Shown piece by piece: positions 22,138 through 33,284 of a DNA stretch of 64,000 bases. Position 1 is the first letter of the stretch, and the number at the start of each line of letters is the position of its first letter. The notes below the pieces were generated by a model. That model saw nothing but the letters and a program-made list of their open reading frames with translations, made no database searches and had not been told where the DNA came from. The stretch spans positions 266,547,551 through 266,611,550 of the forward strand of contig CP136061.1 of NCBI GenBank assembly GCA_032622095.1, in the 5' to 3' direction. Both the position numbers and the translations under genes were made by a program. Origin of the DNA: Siphonodentalium dalli (taxonomy: Eukaryota > Mollusca > Scaphopoda > Gadilida > Siphonodentaliidae).

Positions 22138-23069
22138 TACAGTAATACTCTAAGTAATCGACCCCTTAACTGGTTCAGTGCTGAAAGCCCATATTTGGAC
22201 CCTATGTAAGAGTGCTGGAAGCCCAGATATGGGCTTTGGCAATAACACTGTCTTGTTTAGTCAACTCTTGTTTAGTTTAATCATTTAAATAGTGTTTGTC
22301 AGGTAATATTTCAGAAATATTGTTATATATATAATTAAATTGGGACATTGTGAAGTTTGAATGGATGCCGACCAATAAAATTGTCAGAAAAGGTACTTAT
22401 ATCGCGAAAAGTTTGAGAAAATTTACAAATGTTTTGCCCTAAAGGGCGGCGGACAACCAAGCTCATAACCATACCATAATGAGACATCCAGGCTCATATC
22501 GATAACCTACTTTGACAAACAGACAACCAGGCTCATAACCATGGCCTAATGAGACATCCAGGACCATAACCATTGCCTAATGAGACATCCAGACTCATAA
22601 TCATTGCCTAATGAGACATCCAGACCCATAACCATAGTCTAATGAGACATCAAGGCTCATAACCATAGCCTAATGGCTAATGAGACATCCAGGCCCATAG
22701 GCATAGCCATAGCCCAATGAGACATCCAGACTCATAACCATAGCCTATTGAGACATCCAAGCACATAACCATAGCCTAGTGAGAAATCCAGGCTCATAAC
22801 ATAATCACAAATGTATATATATGGGGGTCAAATTTGAGAAAAGATTGCAAATTATCAACTCCGAGCATAAAATTCAATAATTTTCTGTTTGTTGAAATAT
22901 ATATACGCATTTTATTACGTGTATGTAGGATATTTAGCAGCGGACCAGTTAACCACAGCCGAGAACTTTCCGATGAATGGCAACAAGCCATATTTCCGAC
23001 TAAATCCTGAAAAGTTGCCCATAATTCTGCTGTGTTTAAGGAGTCGATTACTTAGGACATTGCTGTACT
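22138..23069. mobile_element. Long family M element carrying a minisatellite
   Basis: The left end is TACAGTAATACTCTAAGTAA and the right end reads TAAGGAGTCGATTACTTAGG then ACATTGCTGTA, the TA-bordered CAGT ends of family M. Here the arms enclose about 800 bp, including the 31-bp tandem repeat at 22,452-22,799. This may be nearer a parental element or a copy that took up other sequence. No transposase frame is visible. Confidence 0.65.
22452..22799 (+). repeat. 31-bp minisatellite, about 11 diverged copies
   Basis: The unit is ATAACCATAGCCTAATGAGA plus CATCCAGGCTC, with substitutions and one short duplication near 22,670. Confidence 0.85.
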
Positions 23070-23429
23070 CGGGGTGAGAAATAGGACTCCCCCCTTTTGG
23101 TGCGCTTGATCTCGGGTGGGTCTTTCACGAATAACACAAACACTGCTGTTCGTTAAGATATAGCATTTATATGTAGAATAATCATGGTCAGAATGATTGT
23201 GTATACATGTATGAAGCATAAACTGAGCCCTGAAATATAAAATTAAACAGACATTAAGTGATATGAATGAATTTAAAAGAATACACAATTTTGCTTAGAG
23301 ATTAAATTATAAAATGAGATTACTTGCCACTTTGGATTTATATAAGAGCTAATATGTATTTTGATGATTGACATGAATAGTAACTTTTAAAAGCTTGATT
23401 ATAGGAATGCAGAAATGCGCATCACATGC

Positions 23430-26025
23430 GAAATATGAGGGGGACCACCCCCTTTTCGTACGCCGGATTCCGGGGTTAATATTTCGTATTCCGGATGCCG
23501 AGTGTCAGTACGCCGGATGCCGAAACCTGTATATTTCGTATTCCGGATGCCGAAATTACAATGACAGATATTATTAACGCCACCGATGTATAATGTTGGC
23601 CAAATTATAGAATATGTGGTCCTATGTAGGTTTTATAAATAGATTGGGTCGCTTTAAAAGCTGTAGTGCTACCCCGAATGCGGTAAAAGGTGTAGTTATT
23701 TATGTCAATAATGTTGATTTTAGTTTTTTTGTGATAAGATATGCCAAAAAATAATCTGTAAGTCCTATATATTATCTTATTTTACTTTATTTTACTTTAG
23801 CTTATTTATTTACTTTAGTAAAAAGGGAAATAGCATTCAACCAACCAACTAATAGCCTAAAAATAATTTATAACCCATTGGGAGCCCGTGGGGTCGTGAA
23901 GTGAATTGTGGATAATTTTAATTGGAGTGCGCATGCCTGTTCTTTTGGAGAAATCGCCATCTTATTATTTTCTGGTCAAGTCAGGTGGTCAAGTGAAAAT
24001 TGTATCGATGAATTATGGTATGAGTTTATGGTTTAATTAACGCCACCGGTGTATACTGTTCTACAAATTATAGAAATCTGTGGTCCTATGGGCGTTTTTT
24101 TATAAATAGATAATTGTTTTTTTGGGTCGCATTAAAAGCTGTAGTGCTACCCCGAATGCGGTAAAAGGTGCAGTTATAATTTATATTTATGTGTAATAAT
24201 ATGATCTTGGTGGCGTTACCATTTCTGATTATGGTTTTCTTGTTTAGTGTTGTATTTTGTATTCATAATTAACTATGGTTGTCACATATTTAATTTTCCT
24301 ACCCGTCGAACGACGGCATTTCACAATACTCCCGCGTCAATAGAAACAATGACAACAATAGTGTATACGGTGAACGCAAAATGCATAGTACGAGAGATAA
24401 CTCGATCGCTTTCGAGACTTCGACTTGCGACCTTGAAAATCTAACTTTGTAAACATGGCGCTCAAATTTTAGGCTTCTAGTCCAGGAGATATTGGTCGAC
24501 CTCTGCACCCCCAGCTAGGACTCAACTTCACCCCACTAATTTTCTTTCTTAATTGTCTCCTCTAATTTTTTTCAAAAGTGGCCACATAGACTCCAGACAA
24601 GATGGCGTCCATCATGGCGGCCATTTTTTTTATATGCACCAGGTCTCTTTGATCGCCGTTATAGTAAAATTATATCACATGCGGTCTTGTTTTCCGCGAG
24701 ATTCGTTATGCTAATATAAAACCCTTACAAATTAGCCAAAATCCGACACCAGAATCCAATATGGCGGCAAAAATGGCCGCCGAAATGTGAAAATATGCTA
24801 CATTGCTACATTTCGTTTGTCTCTGTGGGAAAATATTGGCATCTTGGCGGGAATTTATACATTTATCGTATAGAAGAGTCATTAGCAAACACAAGGCGAC
24901 CATAATATACATTCATTGTGGGATATTTTTGTCCGATATCACGTTTTCTCAAATGCCGGTATAATATGTCAAAGACGAATCGACGCTAACAACGCGATGT
25001 AATGTTTCGAATCAATGAACAACACCTATGCATATATATGTGCAGGAGCTACTCGAGCTAGGATTCCTCTTATACCTGAGTTGAGGAATATATCCCACAA
25101 AAATATCCCACAAAAATATCCCACAATGAATGTATATTATGGTCCCCTTGTGTTCGCCAATGACTGTTCTATACGATAAATATATAATTCACGCCAAGAT
25201 GCCAATTTTTTTCCACAGAGACAAACGAAAGGTGGTGAAATGTCAGAAAAATAGCATATTTTCACATTTCGGTGGCCATCTTGACCGCCATATTGGAATC
25301 TGGTGTCAGATTTTTGGCTAATTTGTTATGGTTGCATATTAGCATAACGAATCGAGCGGAAACAAGACCGCATGTGATATAATCTTTACTATGATGGTGA
25401 TAAAAGAGACCTAGTGCATATAAAACAATGGCCGCTATGATGGACGCCATCTTGTCTGGAGTCTCTGCGGCCACTTTTTGTTCAGAAAAAATTAGAGGAG
25501 ACATTAAGAAAGAAAATTAGTGGGGTGAAGTTGAGTCCTGGGGGGGGGGGGGGGGTGCAGAGGTCGACCAATATCTCCTGGACTAATCGTTCCGGATGGA
25601 ATTCAGTTCATCACGCCACCGGAACAAATATTTCATTATCGGAGCTAAAAACCCTCCTCATCAATGAGTATCGTTGGGTGTGGCGAATTTCAAAACAAAA
25701 ATATCATTGAAGAGTTTAAAACCTGACCCAGAATTCCCCCATGGAAGGTTTTTCTGCTGTGACACGGAGACGGAATGGAGCAACGTAAAGGGATAGTTGC
25801 ATAGCACTCCCACGTCTCATTCTTTCTTTGGGTATATATATATAGAATGCACATTTGATACTACCAAATGCGTTGTTTTAGCTATTAACGTTTGGCAACA
25901 ATGGGTTAAATTGGTATAAATAGTATTCCGGATGCCACCCTCTGTTATGGAGTATTCCAGATGCCACCCCCCATTTTAGGCCGGATGCCGGATGCCAGAG
26001 GGGGTGGGGTGGTCCCCCTCAAATA
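23430..26025. repeat. 2.6-kb region bounded by inverted GAGGGGGACCACCCC ends
   Basis: AAATATGAGGGGGACCACCC followed by GCCGGATTCCGG at the left is mirrored by GGCCGGATGCCGGATG then GGTGGTCCCCCTCAAATAT at the right. ATTCCGGATGCC words are clustered at both ends. The middle holds a direct duplication (23,575-23,705 and 24,038-24,185) and a large inverted repeat (24,476-25,586). It is possibly a composite or nested transposon. Confidence 0.55.
24476..25586. repeat. Large inverted repeat, ~470-bp arms around a ~160-bp spacer
   Basis: The left arm runs from CTAGTCCAGGAGATATTGG to CAATGAATGTATATTATGG in reverse sense; the right arm begins CCCACAATGAATGTATATTA (about 25,120) and ends CCAATATCTCCTGGACTA. 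Arms share AAGATGGCGTCCATCATGG and CATATTGGAATCTGGTGTC type words with scattered changes. The right arm contains a 15-bp G run. Transcribed through, it would form a long double strand. Confidence 0.8.
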
Positions 26026-27032
26026 TATTAATGATATCACTAGAATTTACTATTTGCAAATATCACTTAAATGGGGAATACTGTAAAATGGGGCATTATA
26101 AGATTGGTAGAGTTGTAACGGTGTCGGTTTTACCACCGCGGTTTCGGTGTTGAGACGACAACACCGAGAAACCGAACCGAGCAAAATACAAAAAACCGTG
26201 TTCTCGGTGATCGGTAAAGTCCGTTCCACGATCCGAATTTTGCATCTGAAGGCCAAAAACAAGAAGAAATTAGTCTAGAATTTTACAGTGATTGTGTTTG
26301 CGTTGCCAACGAAACTGAAATGAGGAAGCATGTCGTTGCAAAAATGAGAATGCGACCGAACAGAACTGTTATACCACGTGGGAAATGGTCCGGATACATT
26401 TTGTTCTGGAACCTACGGATCGATGAGTGGCGACACAGTCAACTCGAACTACATTCAGTAGGTCGTTGACTTTTGTCACCTTTATTGTCAACTGGCGACA
26501 CATTTCGTTCCATGCGGAAATAAAGTCTGCATTTAGAACTGCAATTTCTGAAACTTCATTCTCCCGGCTAATCGGTCAATAAAATTGAACTTTTATCTAT
26601 AACATTCAACGAAATATTACGAATTTGAGCCGGCCAATTGATTGGGTAAATAATAAAAGGAATAGTTACCTTATTCTGTGTGATAAAGCCTTTTATGTGT
26701 ATAAATAGGTCCCAGTATATATATGTTTATTGGAACTGGAAAATATAACTGGACGCGGATCGTCGACTGCTTTTGTCAACCGCTGGTGGCAATCTGAAAA
26801 TGCTAGATCAATAGCGTAACCGCGGGAAACCAAAGGCACTAAAATTCACACACGGGTGATTACTACTATGAGTGTTTATGTCCGTATTATACAAAAAGCC
26901 AAACTGCGCATGTTCGTGCTGTGTATGTAATTGTTACTGGAAAACGTTTGTGGTTTAACCCATGAAATACCGTTGTATAATAAAATATAATTTCATTATA
27001 ATTCTGTTTAAATGAGTGAGTGAACTACAGTA
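26026..27032. other. Intron 5, second unannotated part
   Basis: GGTTTCGGTGTTGAGACGACAACACCGAGAAACC makes a small hairpin near 26,140. Otherwise nothing is recognised. Confidence 0.4.
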
Positions 27033-27179
27033 ACAGTAATGCCCTAAGTAATCGACTCCTTAACCACTCCCCGAGAGCTTTCCGATGAATGGCAACAAGC
27101 CATATTTCCAACTAAATTCTGAAGAGTTACCCATAATTCTGCTGTGGTTAAGGAGTCGATTACTTAGGGCATTACTGTA
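27033..27179. mobile_element. Family M mariner-type MITE, compact intact copy
   Basis: ACAGTAATGCCCTAAGTAAT to ATTACTTAGGGCATTACTGT with the centre at the GAGAGCTTTCCGATGAATGG junction. The outer bases are CAGT/ACTG. Confidence 0.8.
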
Positions 27180-27236
27180 TAAAACAATGAAGCATGGGTT
27201 TCGTCCATTTTTTATCAAACCTGGAAATAGTGTGTC

Positions 27237-27590
27237 TAACATTTGTAGAATGAGGTTCCCAGCAGGTGAATTGCTTAGACCTTAACTGCTATGAGAGACC
27301 TAGGATCAGATTGAAGTTCCCCAGTTGAAGTTGGTGATGTTCACCCATTAGTCACCTCGATTATGCATTTTATATTCTGCAAATTAGAAACTGAACAGAA
27401 GGGAAACAGTAACTAAAACAATGTTAATTTGAGACTATAGATACTTCCCAGAAGATGAGGCCTAAGCAGAATGAGGTCACCAGAAGATGAATTTGGTGAT
27501 GCTAGCCCACATTGTGCAGGGTATCATCACTAAATTCACCCTCTGTGGACCTCATTCTGCAAATGACAGGCACCTTAAACTCAGGCAATT
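27237..27590 (+). mobile_element. Family G composite element
   Basis: It starts ACATTTGTAGAATGAGGTTC and ends CTCATTCTGCAAATGACAGG, followed by CACCTTAAACTCAGGC. The second hairpin, GATGAATTTGGTGATGCTAG returning to CATCACTAAATTCACCC, is intact; the first is decayed. Confidence 0.7.
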
Positions 27591-27595
27591 TATTT

Positions 27596-27680
27596 TGCAG
27601 TGGTAATGTCTGCTAGTTTTATGTATATTCCTGATTTTGTTTATTTTGCTCATTTCTGATTTCGAAAACAGGTAATGAGT
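27596..27680 (+). pseudogene. Scrambled fragment of exon A3 and its acceptor
   Basis: ATTTTGCAGTGGTAATGTCT followed by GCTAG matches the A3 acceptor and first codons (TTTTGCAGTGGAAATGTCTG). It is followed by TTCCTGATTTTGTTTATTTT, the intron end of A3, and then TCATTTCTGATTTCGAAAA, the next A3 codons (CGTTTCTGCTTTCGAAAAG). So pieces of the A3 border lie here 2.9 kb upstream in altered order and with stops. It looks like a decayed duplicate, just after a family G element. Confidence 0.65.
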
Positions 27681-27810
27681 CGAAACGTAATGTGACATGC
27701 AATAACAGGGCACATAGTCACCAATCTGCAACTGATAGTCTTATCCAAACATTTTGGCATCTTTTTAACTCATTGGGAGTTATTTTAAAAAATGTCTAAT
27801 TCTACTTTTG

Positions 27811-28130
27811 GAATAAAATAAAATTATCTAATTTGAACACAAGTCCTAATTTTATGAATAAATGATAATTACCTGATATGTAGTCAGACCTCTAATCTTT
27901 AACCTGCTGGATTTATGTCGCAGTTCATTCCGCTTTCCATTCCGTGTTTTTGAAAAACCGGAGGCGAAAACCCCATGCAGTATCCTAATCTAGTCATTCA
28001 TCAGAGGCGAACAATAAGCCACCTAAAATGCTAATTTCATAGGGGAGGATGGGTGGGCCCCTGTACATATCAGGTAAATATAATTATTCATAAAATTAGG
28101 ACTTGTGTCCAAATTAGATGATTTTATTTC
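27811..28130. mobile_element. 320-bp element with ~65-bp inverted ends
   Basis: AATAAAATAAAATTATCTAA plus TTTGAACACAAGTCCTAATT at the left is mirrored by AATTAGGACTTGTGTCCAAA and TTAGATGATTTTATT at the right. The interior is unique. No clear target duplication. Confidence 0.65.
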
Positions 28131-29733
28131 ATATATATGATATGTTGTCAGATCATCTTTAGACTTCAAAGGTCACTTTATTTTGGCTGTGGCCTGATGA
28201 AGTTTGCAGATATTTTGTGGATCCTACACACATTTGATATCCCAATATATACAGTTCAGATTCCATACATGTATAGTATGAATTCCATATTGCATATACT
28301 AGTACAGGGTATACAGTTTGACATGTATGTACCTCCCTCTCTTTTTTCTTGTACTGTTAAATGTGCATGTGCATATATGCACCAATACACACAAGTCCAG
28401 GTCCGTCGACCTAATGAGTAAACTATAAATCATGTCTTCAGGATTTCAATGTCTACCGTATATTCTTGAGATAGAAATTAGCAAATTGATGATTGAGACC
28501 AATCTGCACTCTAAATAATTCTAGAAATAGGCATTTCTTTAAATAAATGCCCACAATTTGAAGGACCAATGCTCATAAGTGGGTGTCCTCTCATTTATAG
28601 CTTTCTTTTTCGTCTGTGTTGGAATGAGACAAAGCCTATTAATGATTGTACATGTAAAATGTACAATCCAATAGGATATTATTTGGCAAGTTAATGATTT
28701 TATGTGCTTCATTTGTTGCTAAGAACAAATTATGTCCCTTCTTCAGCTCAATATTGTTCTGTCTTTTCCATGAATTACATGTAAGGATGCTACATGTATA
28801 TCCAAAGGTCCAAAAGGTACCTCTTGATAAATGAATTTAGTATTTGAGCAAGTCCCATATGGGTGTTAATGCATCTTCATATGTGGATGTGGACCAATAG
28901 GTATGTCCTCGCTGGTGGAAGAGAAGCTGATTACATTGATAATATCTCATATAGTTGGATATTGTTATCGAGAAGTAAATAATTCAGCCAAATTAGCAAT
29001 CCATTAAAAAGATTTCGGTATCAATTTGTCATGGTGACACGAGTTACTAGTAGTCTAGTAATGTATGGAATTTTGAAAGTATTACAATTGTAGTCTCGTT
29101 GATTATATTTGAGAAATGATCGAGATATTGTTCTGTAAAAACCTCTGCTCTGATTGCCTTACAAGAGATATGCAATTAGTTTGAACATTGATGGATTCAT
29201 AATGCTCATTTTGTCATGGTATGTTAGTAGATTTTCCACCATTGAAATTGTCGAATGATCCGAGGAATCCTAACATCTCCAGTAGACTGGATACTAAGTT
29301 ACCAACACTGTCAGGGTCACCTGTGAGCTACATGTAGACTACCCGTAGTCCGAGCCACAGTATAAGAATAAGTTTGAACCAATATTAATGCATTGGGAAT
29401 TAATCTTAACACATGACACAATTGGAAACGAGTGGAAAAACATATGTAAACATGTTGTCTTAACAGGTTATCAATGCATCTAGGGCATATTCCTAGGGAT
29501 GCACAGCACAAAATGAACTGTCTTCCAATACCGGAATGTCCATTTAGAGAACTTGCCCATAACTGGCACAGTGTGTCTAATTTTGTTATCAATATTTCCA
29601 ACTCCGCATCTGACATTGTGATTCGGATCAATGTACTGGTATACAGATACTGGTATGTCAAGGTGGTTGCTTTGTCTGAGGACTGAAGACAAACATATGT
29701 TGTTTTTTAATATGACAACTGTACCGGTAGTTC
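28131..29733. other. Intron 5, third unannotated part
   Basis: No A- or B-like exon, RNA gene or repeat is recognised. Overlapping frames at 29,317-29,737 on both strands have no domain or splice context. Confidence 0.4.
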
Positions 29734-29747
29734 CCAAATAATTTATG

Positions 29748-30060
29748 AGGGGCCTCGGTGGCTCAATCGGTTAGGGGTACAACTCCAAGCCGTTTCGCCC
29801 TCCAGCGCTGGCGATTAGGGTTCAAATCCACATGTTTCCATCGTGGACTTTGTAACTCGAAATCGTTATCTGGTGGAGTTACCAGTTACTCGCCGATGGC
29901 CGGTGGTTTGCCGCACATGGTTGACGAGTTTATCAGCCATTGAAATCACTGTTAGATTAGTCGCAAGTGTGCGGATTTCCTCCACCACTAAAACTGGCAA
30001 TGTCGTGATATGGCCTTAGTGGCTAAAGCGACAATAAACCCCAATCAATCAATCAATCAA
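29748..30060 (+). mobile_element. tRNA-derived SINE with 14-bp target duplication
   Basis: The head carries a polymerase III A box (TGGCTCAATCGG, about 29,759) and B box (GGTTCAAATCC, about 29,819). The tail is (CAAT)n. An identical CCAAATAATTTATG flanks it at 29,734-29,747 and 30,061-30,074, proving insertion by target-primed copying. The ~230-bp body between tRNA head and tail shows no similarity I can name. It lies in intron 5 in the sense orientation. Confidence 0.9.
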
Positions 30061-30141
30061 CCAAATAATTTATGTGCATTTAGACAGAAACTAATGAATG
30101 GGTCCCTCACTGTTTGTCAGGCAACCACTTACCTGTGTTGG

Positions 30142-30466
30142 TTAACCCTTTACCCAACAAACCGGCCTAAATTATCTTGGGTCTGTCTCAATAAAACCAT
30201 ACAAATATGGATATCATTGGAATCGGCTCATTGACCACATTGTGATGGTTACAGTTTTGCCCTGTGCCAATGCATTCTCTTATATATGCGAGTCGACCAT
30301 AGGTCGCCTCGCATATATAAGAGAATGCATTGGCCTAAATTTTTTTTTATAATTTTTAATGTGTTAAGCCAATGCATTCTCTTATATATGCGAGGCGACC
30401 TATGGTCGACTCGCATATATAAGAGAATGCATTGGCACAGGGCCGTTCTGTTGTGTAAAGGGTTAA
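30142..30466 (+). mobile_element. Family P two-hairpin MITE, shortened, 42 bp before exon A3
   Basis: TTAACCCTTTACCCAACA at the left and TGTGTAAAGGGTTAA at the right are bordered by TTAA. Two opposed hairpins are present, with less sequence between the left end and the first hairpin, and between hairpins, than in other copies. Confidence 0.85.
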
Positions 30467-30508
30467 CCTATAAAACCATGTATGTTCCTGATTTTGTTTA
30501 TTTTGCAG

Positions 30509-30738
30509 TGGAAATGTCTGCTCGTTTCTGCTTTCGAAAAGAAAAGCAGGCATACGAAATGGATAAAACAGAAGAGTATGTCGTACTGACTGGGATGACG
30601 TCATCATTGACAGATTGTCAATTTAACATTATTGCTGCCACTGGTAATGGAATCTGCATCACAGCTATTGATGAACCTACTGATGATCAATGGGAGGGGT
30701 GCCCATTTAAACTCGCCATCCGCGACACATATCACAAG
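30509..30738 (+). CDS. Coding exon 6: module A3
   Basis: The exon encodes residues 386-462. The acceptor is GTTTATTTTGCAG, the donor AAG|GTAATG (weak), phase 1 to 0. Cysteines at about 393, 422, 435 and 450 are spaced 28, 12 and 14. C-x-R, TDC-x-F-x-I, NGIC and C-P-F correspond to A1 and A2. It is the shortest A module, lacking about ten residues after the last cysteine. An open frame continues upstream through the family P transposon, but this is read-through of the hairpin and not coding. No N-glycosylation sequon was seen, unlike A1 and A2. Confidence 0.85.
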
Positions 30739-30956
30739 GTAATGTTAAGGCCAAACAAAAACCACCTTGTTTAGTGTTTCCCTACCTACCCAAGAAAAAG
30801 TTGCCTACCCAAAACTTTTTATTGGACTGTAGACACAGATAATTTTGTTTTTTAAGTGAGAAGGCCATGGAATGGTACCTCACCCATTTTCAAACCTCAC
30901 CTATAAAAAGAATGTTTTATTTATTAGTCTAGCTCTCTGACTAATTCAAGATATAG

Positions 30957-31122
30957 ATAGAACCACATGAGTGTCTGGATTTTGAAGAAATTATCGCACG
31001 AGATTTGTTGGCGGAGCGATACCTCGAGTGCGGGACACAGTCCCGCACGAGAGGTATCGCGTTCCGCCAACAAATCTCGTGCGATAATTCGTCAAAATCC
31101 AGACACTCATACGGTTCTATTT
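30957..31122. repeat. ~166-bp palindrome
   Basis: AGAACCACATGAGTGTCTGG then TTTTGAAGAAATTATCGCAC is mirrored by GTGCGATAATTCGTCAAAAT and CCAGACACTCATACGGTTCT. The centre is GCGGGACACAGTCCCGC. A few mismatches only. Confidence 0.85.
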
Positions 31123-31448
31123 TTATTACATATCTCCATATTACAGTAAGTTGACTCACAATCGTACATCTCCGGTACAGAAAATGTGAATTTAATTGAG
31201 TTTTAACGGCATTTTAGGGTTAACGCAACAATCAGACAGGGAGCCCGTCTATCCGCAAGTGAACTTGACCCGCCCATGGGTGTTAATTGGGTTTACCAGA
31301 TTTTCCAAAAATATAACCCATCAGCGCGCTGCGATTTCGGCAAGTGGGTTGTCGCCCTTGCGTTGAAAAGTTGAAAAAGTTAAAATAGTAACGGCGAGAG
31401 CCAGTCTAACAACACTGAATGAATTAGTTCCGTTGACAGATTGCACTA

Positions 31449-31720
31449 CCCTTATCGAAATGGTTGTTTGCTGCAAGTTAGCGGCAAATATGCGGCATGT
31501 TTGCAGCAAATGGTTTGTTTGCAGAAAGTCAATTGCACATATTCGCAGATCTTTGCCGCAAACTTTTTGTTTGCTGCAACTTTGCAGTAAATTTAGTTTG
31601 TTTGCTGCAACTTTGCAGAAAATTTAAATTCAAAGCAAACCATTTGCGATAAGTTCACAGTAAATTTTAGATTAGTTTCAAGTTTGCGGTAAGTGTGCTG
31701 GAATCTTGGTTTGGAATATT
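31449..31720 (+). repeat. Left subterminal TTTGCTGCAA array
   Basis: About ten degenerate TTTGC(T/A/C)GCAA(A/G)-type words in 270 bp, for instance GTTTGCTGCAAGTTAGCGGC and TTTGCAGCAAATGG. The right counterpart is at 38,815-39,145. Confidence 0.75.
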
Positions 31721-33284
31721 TGTTCGCTGCAAGTGCTTTTCAAACTTGGAATTTCATTTTGTTTTTCACTAAATATTTATTTAAAGTTTGGATTTGATCA
31801 TTTGAAACATTAAATTAATTAAGGCATCAATCCTTGGCCGAGTGTTTTTATTTTAGCAATCCACAAATATTTCATGTATATTTTTTTGCAGTAAATTTAG
31901 ATTGGATGGAAAAGTTTGCGATAAGTTCACATTGAATTTTATATTAGTTTCAAGTTCGTAGTTAGTGCATTGTGAATCTTTGTTCGCCACATGTGCGTTT
32001 TAAACTTGGAATATATTTCAATTTATTTTTCACCATATATTTGTTTAAAATTTGGGTTTGATAATTTGCATCATTGATTTCAACATAACCCACAGCAAAA
32101 TAAAGCAATGCTGTGTGAAACACCGTGGTAACATGTGATTATTGTGATATCTATATTCAGCTTGATTAAATTTGCCATGGGGACATTTTTCCTAATTTCG
32201 GGGGCTGATTATTTTTTTTTAAATTCCGATCTAACAAGCGATGGATTATGCAATTTATGGACAACAAAATTCCATATAATGTTTTTAAAAGGTTCAATAC
32301 CCCATGTGGCTTTAACAGTTCTATTGTCGGATAGCTTTATTGTCACGATCCTGGGTTTGTTATCATGAAAACAAAACAAATATATCAAGGCGGATGTGCC
32401 CTTTGAAATCGAAAGTTATAAAATTAAAAAGTGAAACGGGAACTGGAATATGGAATTGAGTCATACAAAATGTGTGCCGTTTTAGATATATCAGTTATTA
32501 AAGTGATGTGAAGCGTAAATTGAACCTCACAATTGAGTTCCCTGCGTCATTCTGTGGGAAGAGTGAATAAAATAACTCCGATACACGAAATCCCCCATCC
32601 TGAAGTCAGTGTGTACACATTATACGGCCATTCGGCTAACTATTTATATTCATCAATCGTCCCGATTAATCTCACCATAATAACACGAAAATACAAACCG
32701 ATGCGTTGTCTTGTGCAGTCACGGAAATGCCCGAGCACTTCCGACTCGATTGGGATTGAATCGGGTTTCGTTCTCAGAAATGGCTTCTAGGGAGGATGAC
32801 CGTTCGCTGGAATAGCGTCATGCACATCAGAATATTAAAGCGAAAAACAAATTGACATCGCAAACGGTAGTCAATTCGACAGGGAAGGAATAGAAAGGGA
32901 ATTGTTGCGTGAAATCACAAACGGAAGAACATTGGCCGAGTTAGTGGCAAAGATTATAATCGAACAGTGATCGAGAGGTAATAATTCCAAAATGTTACTA
33001 TTTATAGAAAATTGTAAGCGCATTGACCGAATTTTTACATCAATCTGGCCGCAAGCACAGTACCGTTCAGAAAGAGTTGTCTTACTTTTGTAACTCAAAA
33101 CTGTTTAATTACATTATACCTGTACAATAGTACAAATAATTGGTATTCAATATGCCAGTACAGAACATTTGTTAGCTCATTGGCCATGAAATGTTTTTAA
33201 TGGCAAATTCTGTTGTCAAGCTTTAGTTAGCACTATTCATTCTGATGGATGATAACTATAATGGAAAGCCTTTTTCACATGTAT

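Noticed and set aside
29749-29830. tRNA gene
   Set aside because: A and B boxes are present but it is the head of a SINE with target duplications and a CAAT tail; no full cloverleaf could be drawn.
30286-30508. Open frame running from the hairpin element into exon A3, suggesting an earlier start
   Set aside because: The upstream part is translation of the family P hairpin; an acceptor TTTTGCAG and phase agreement with B2 set the exon start at 30,509.
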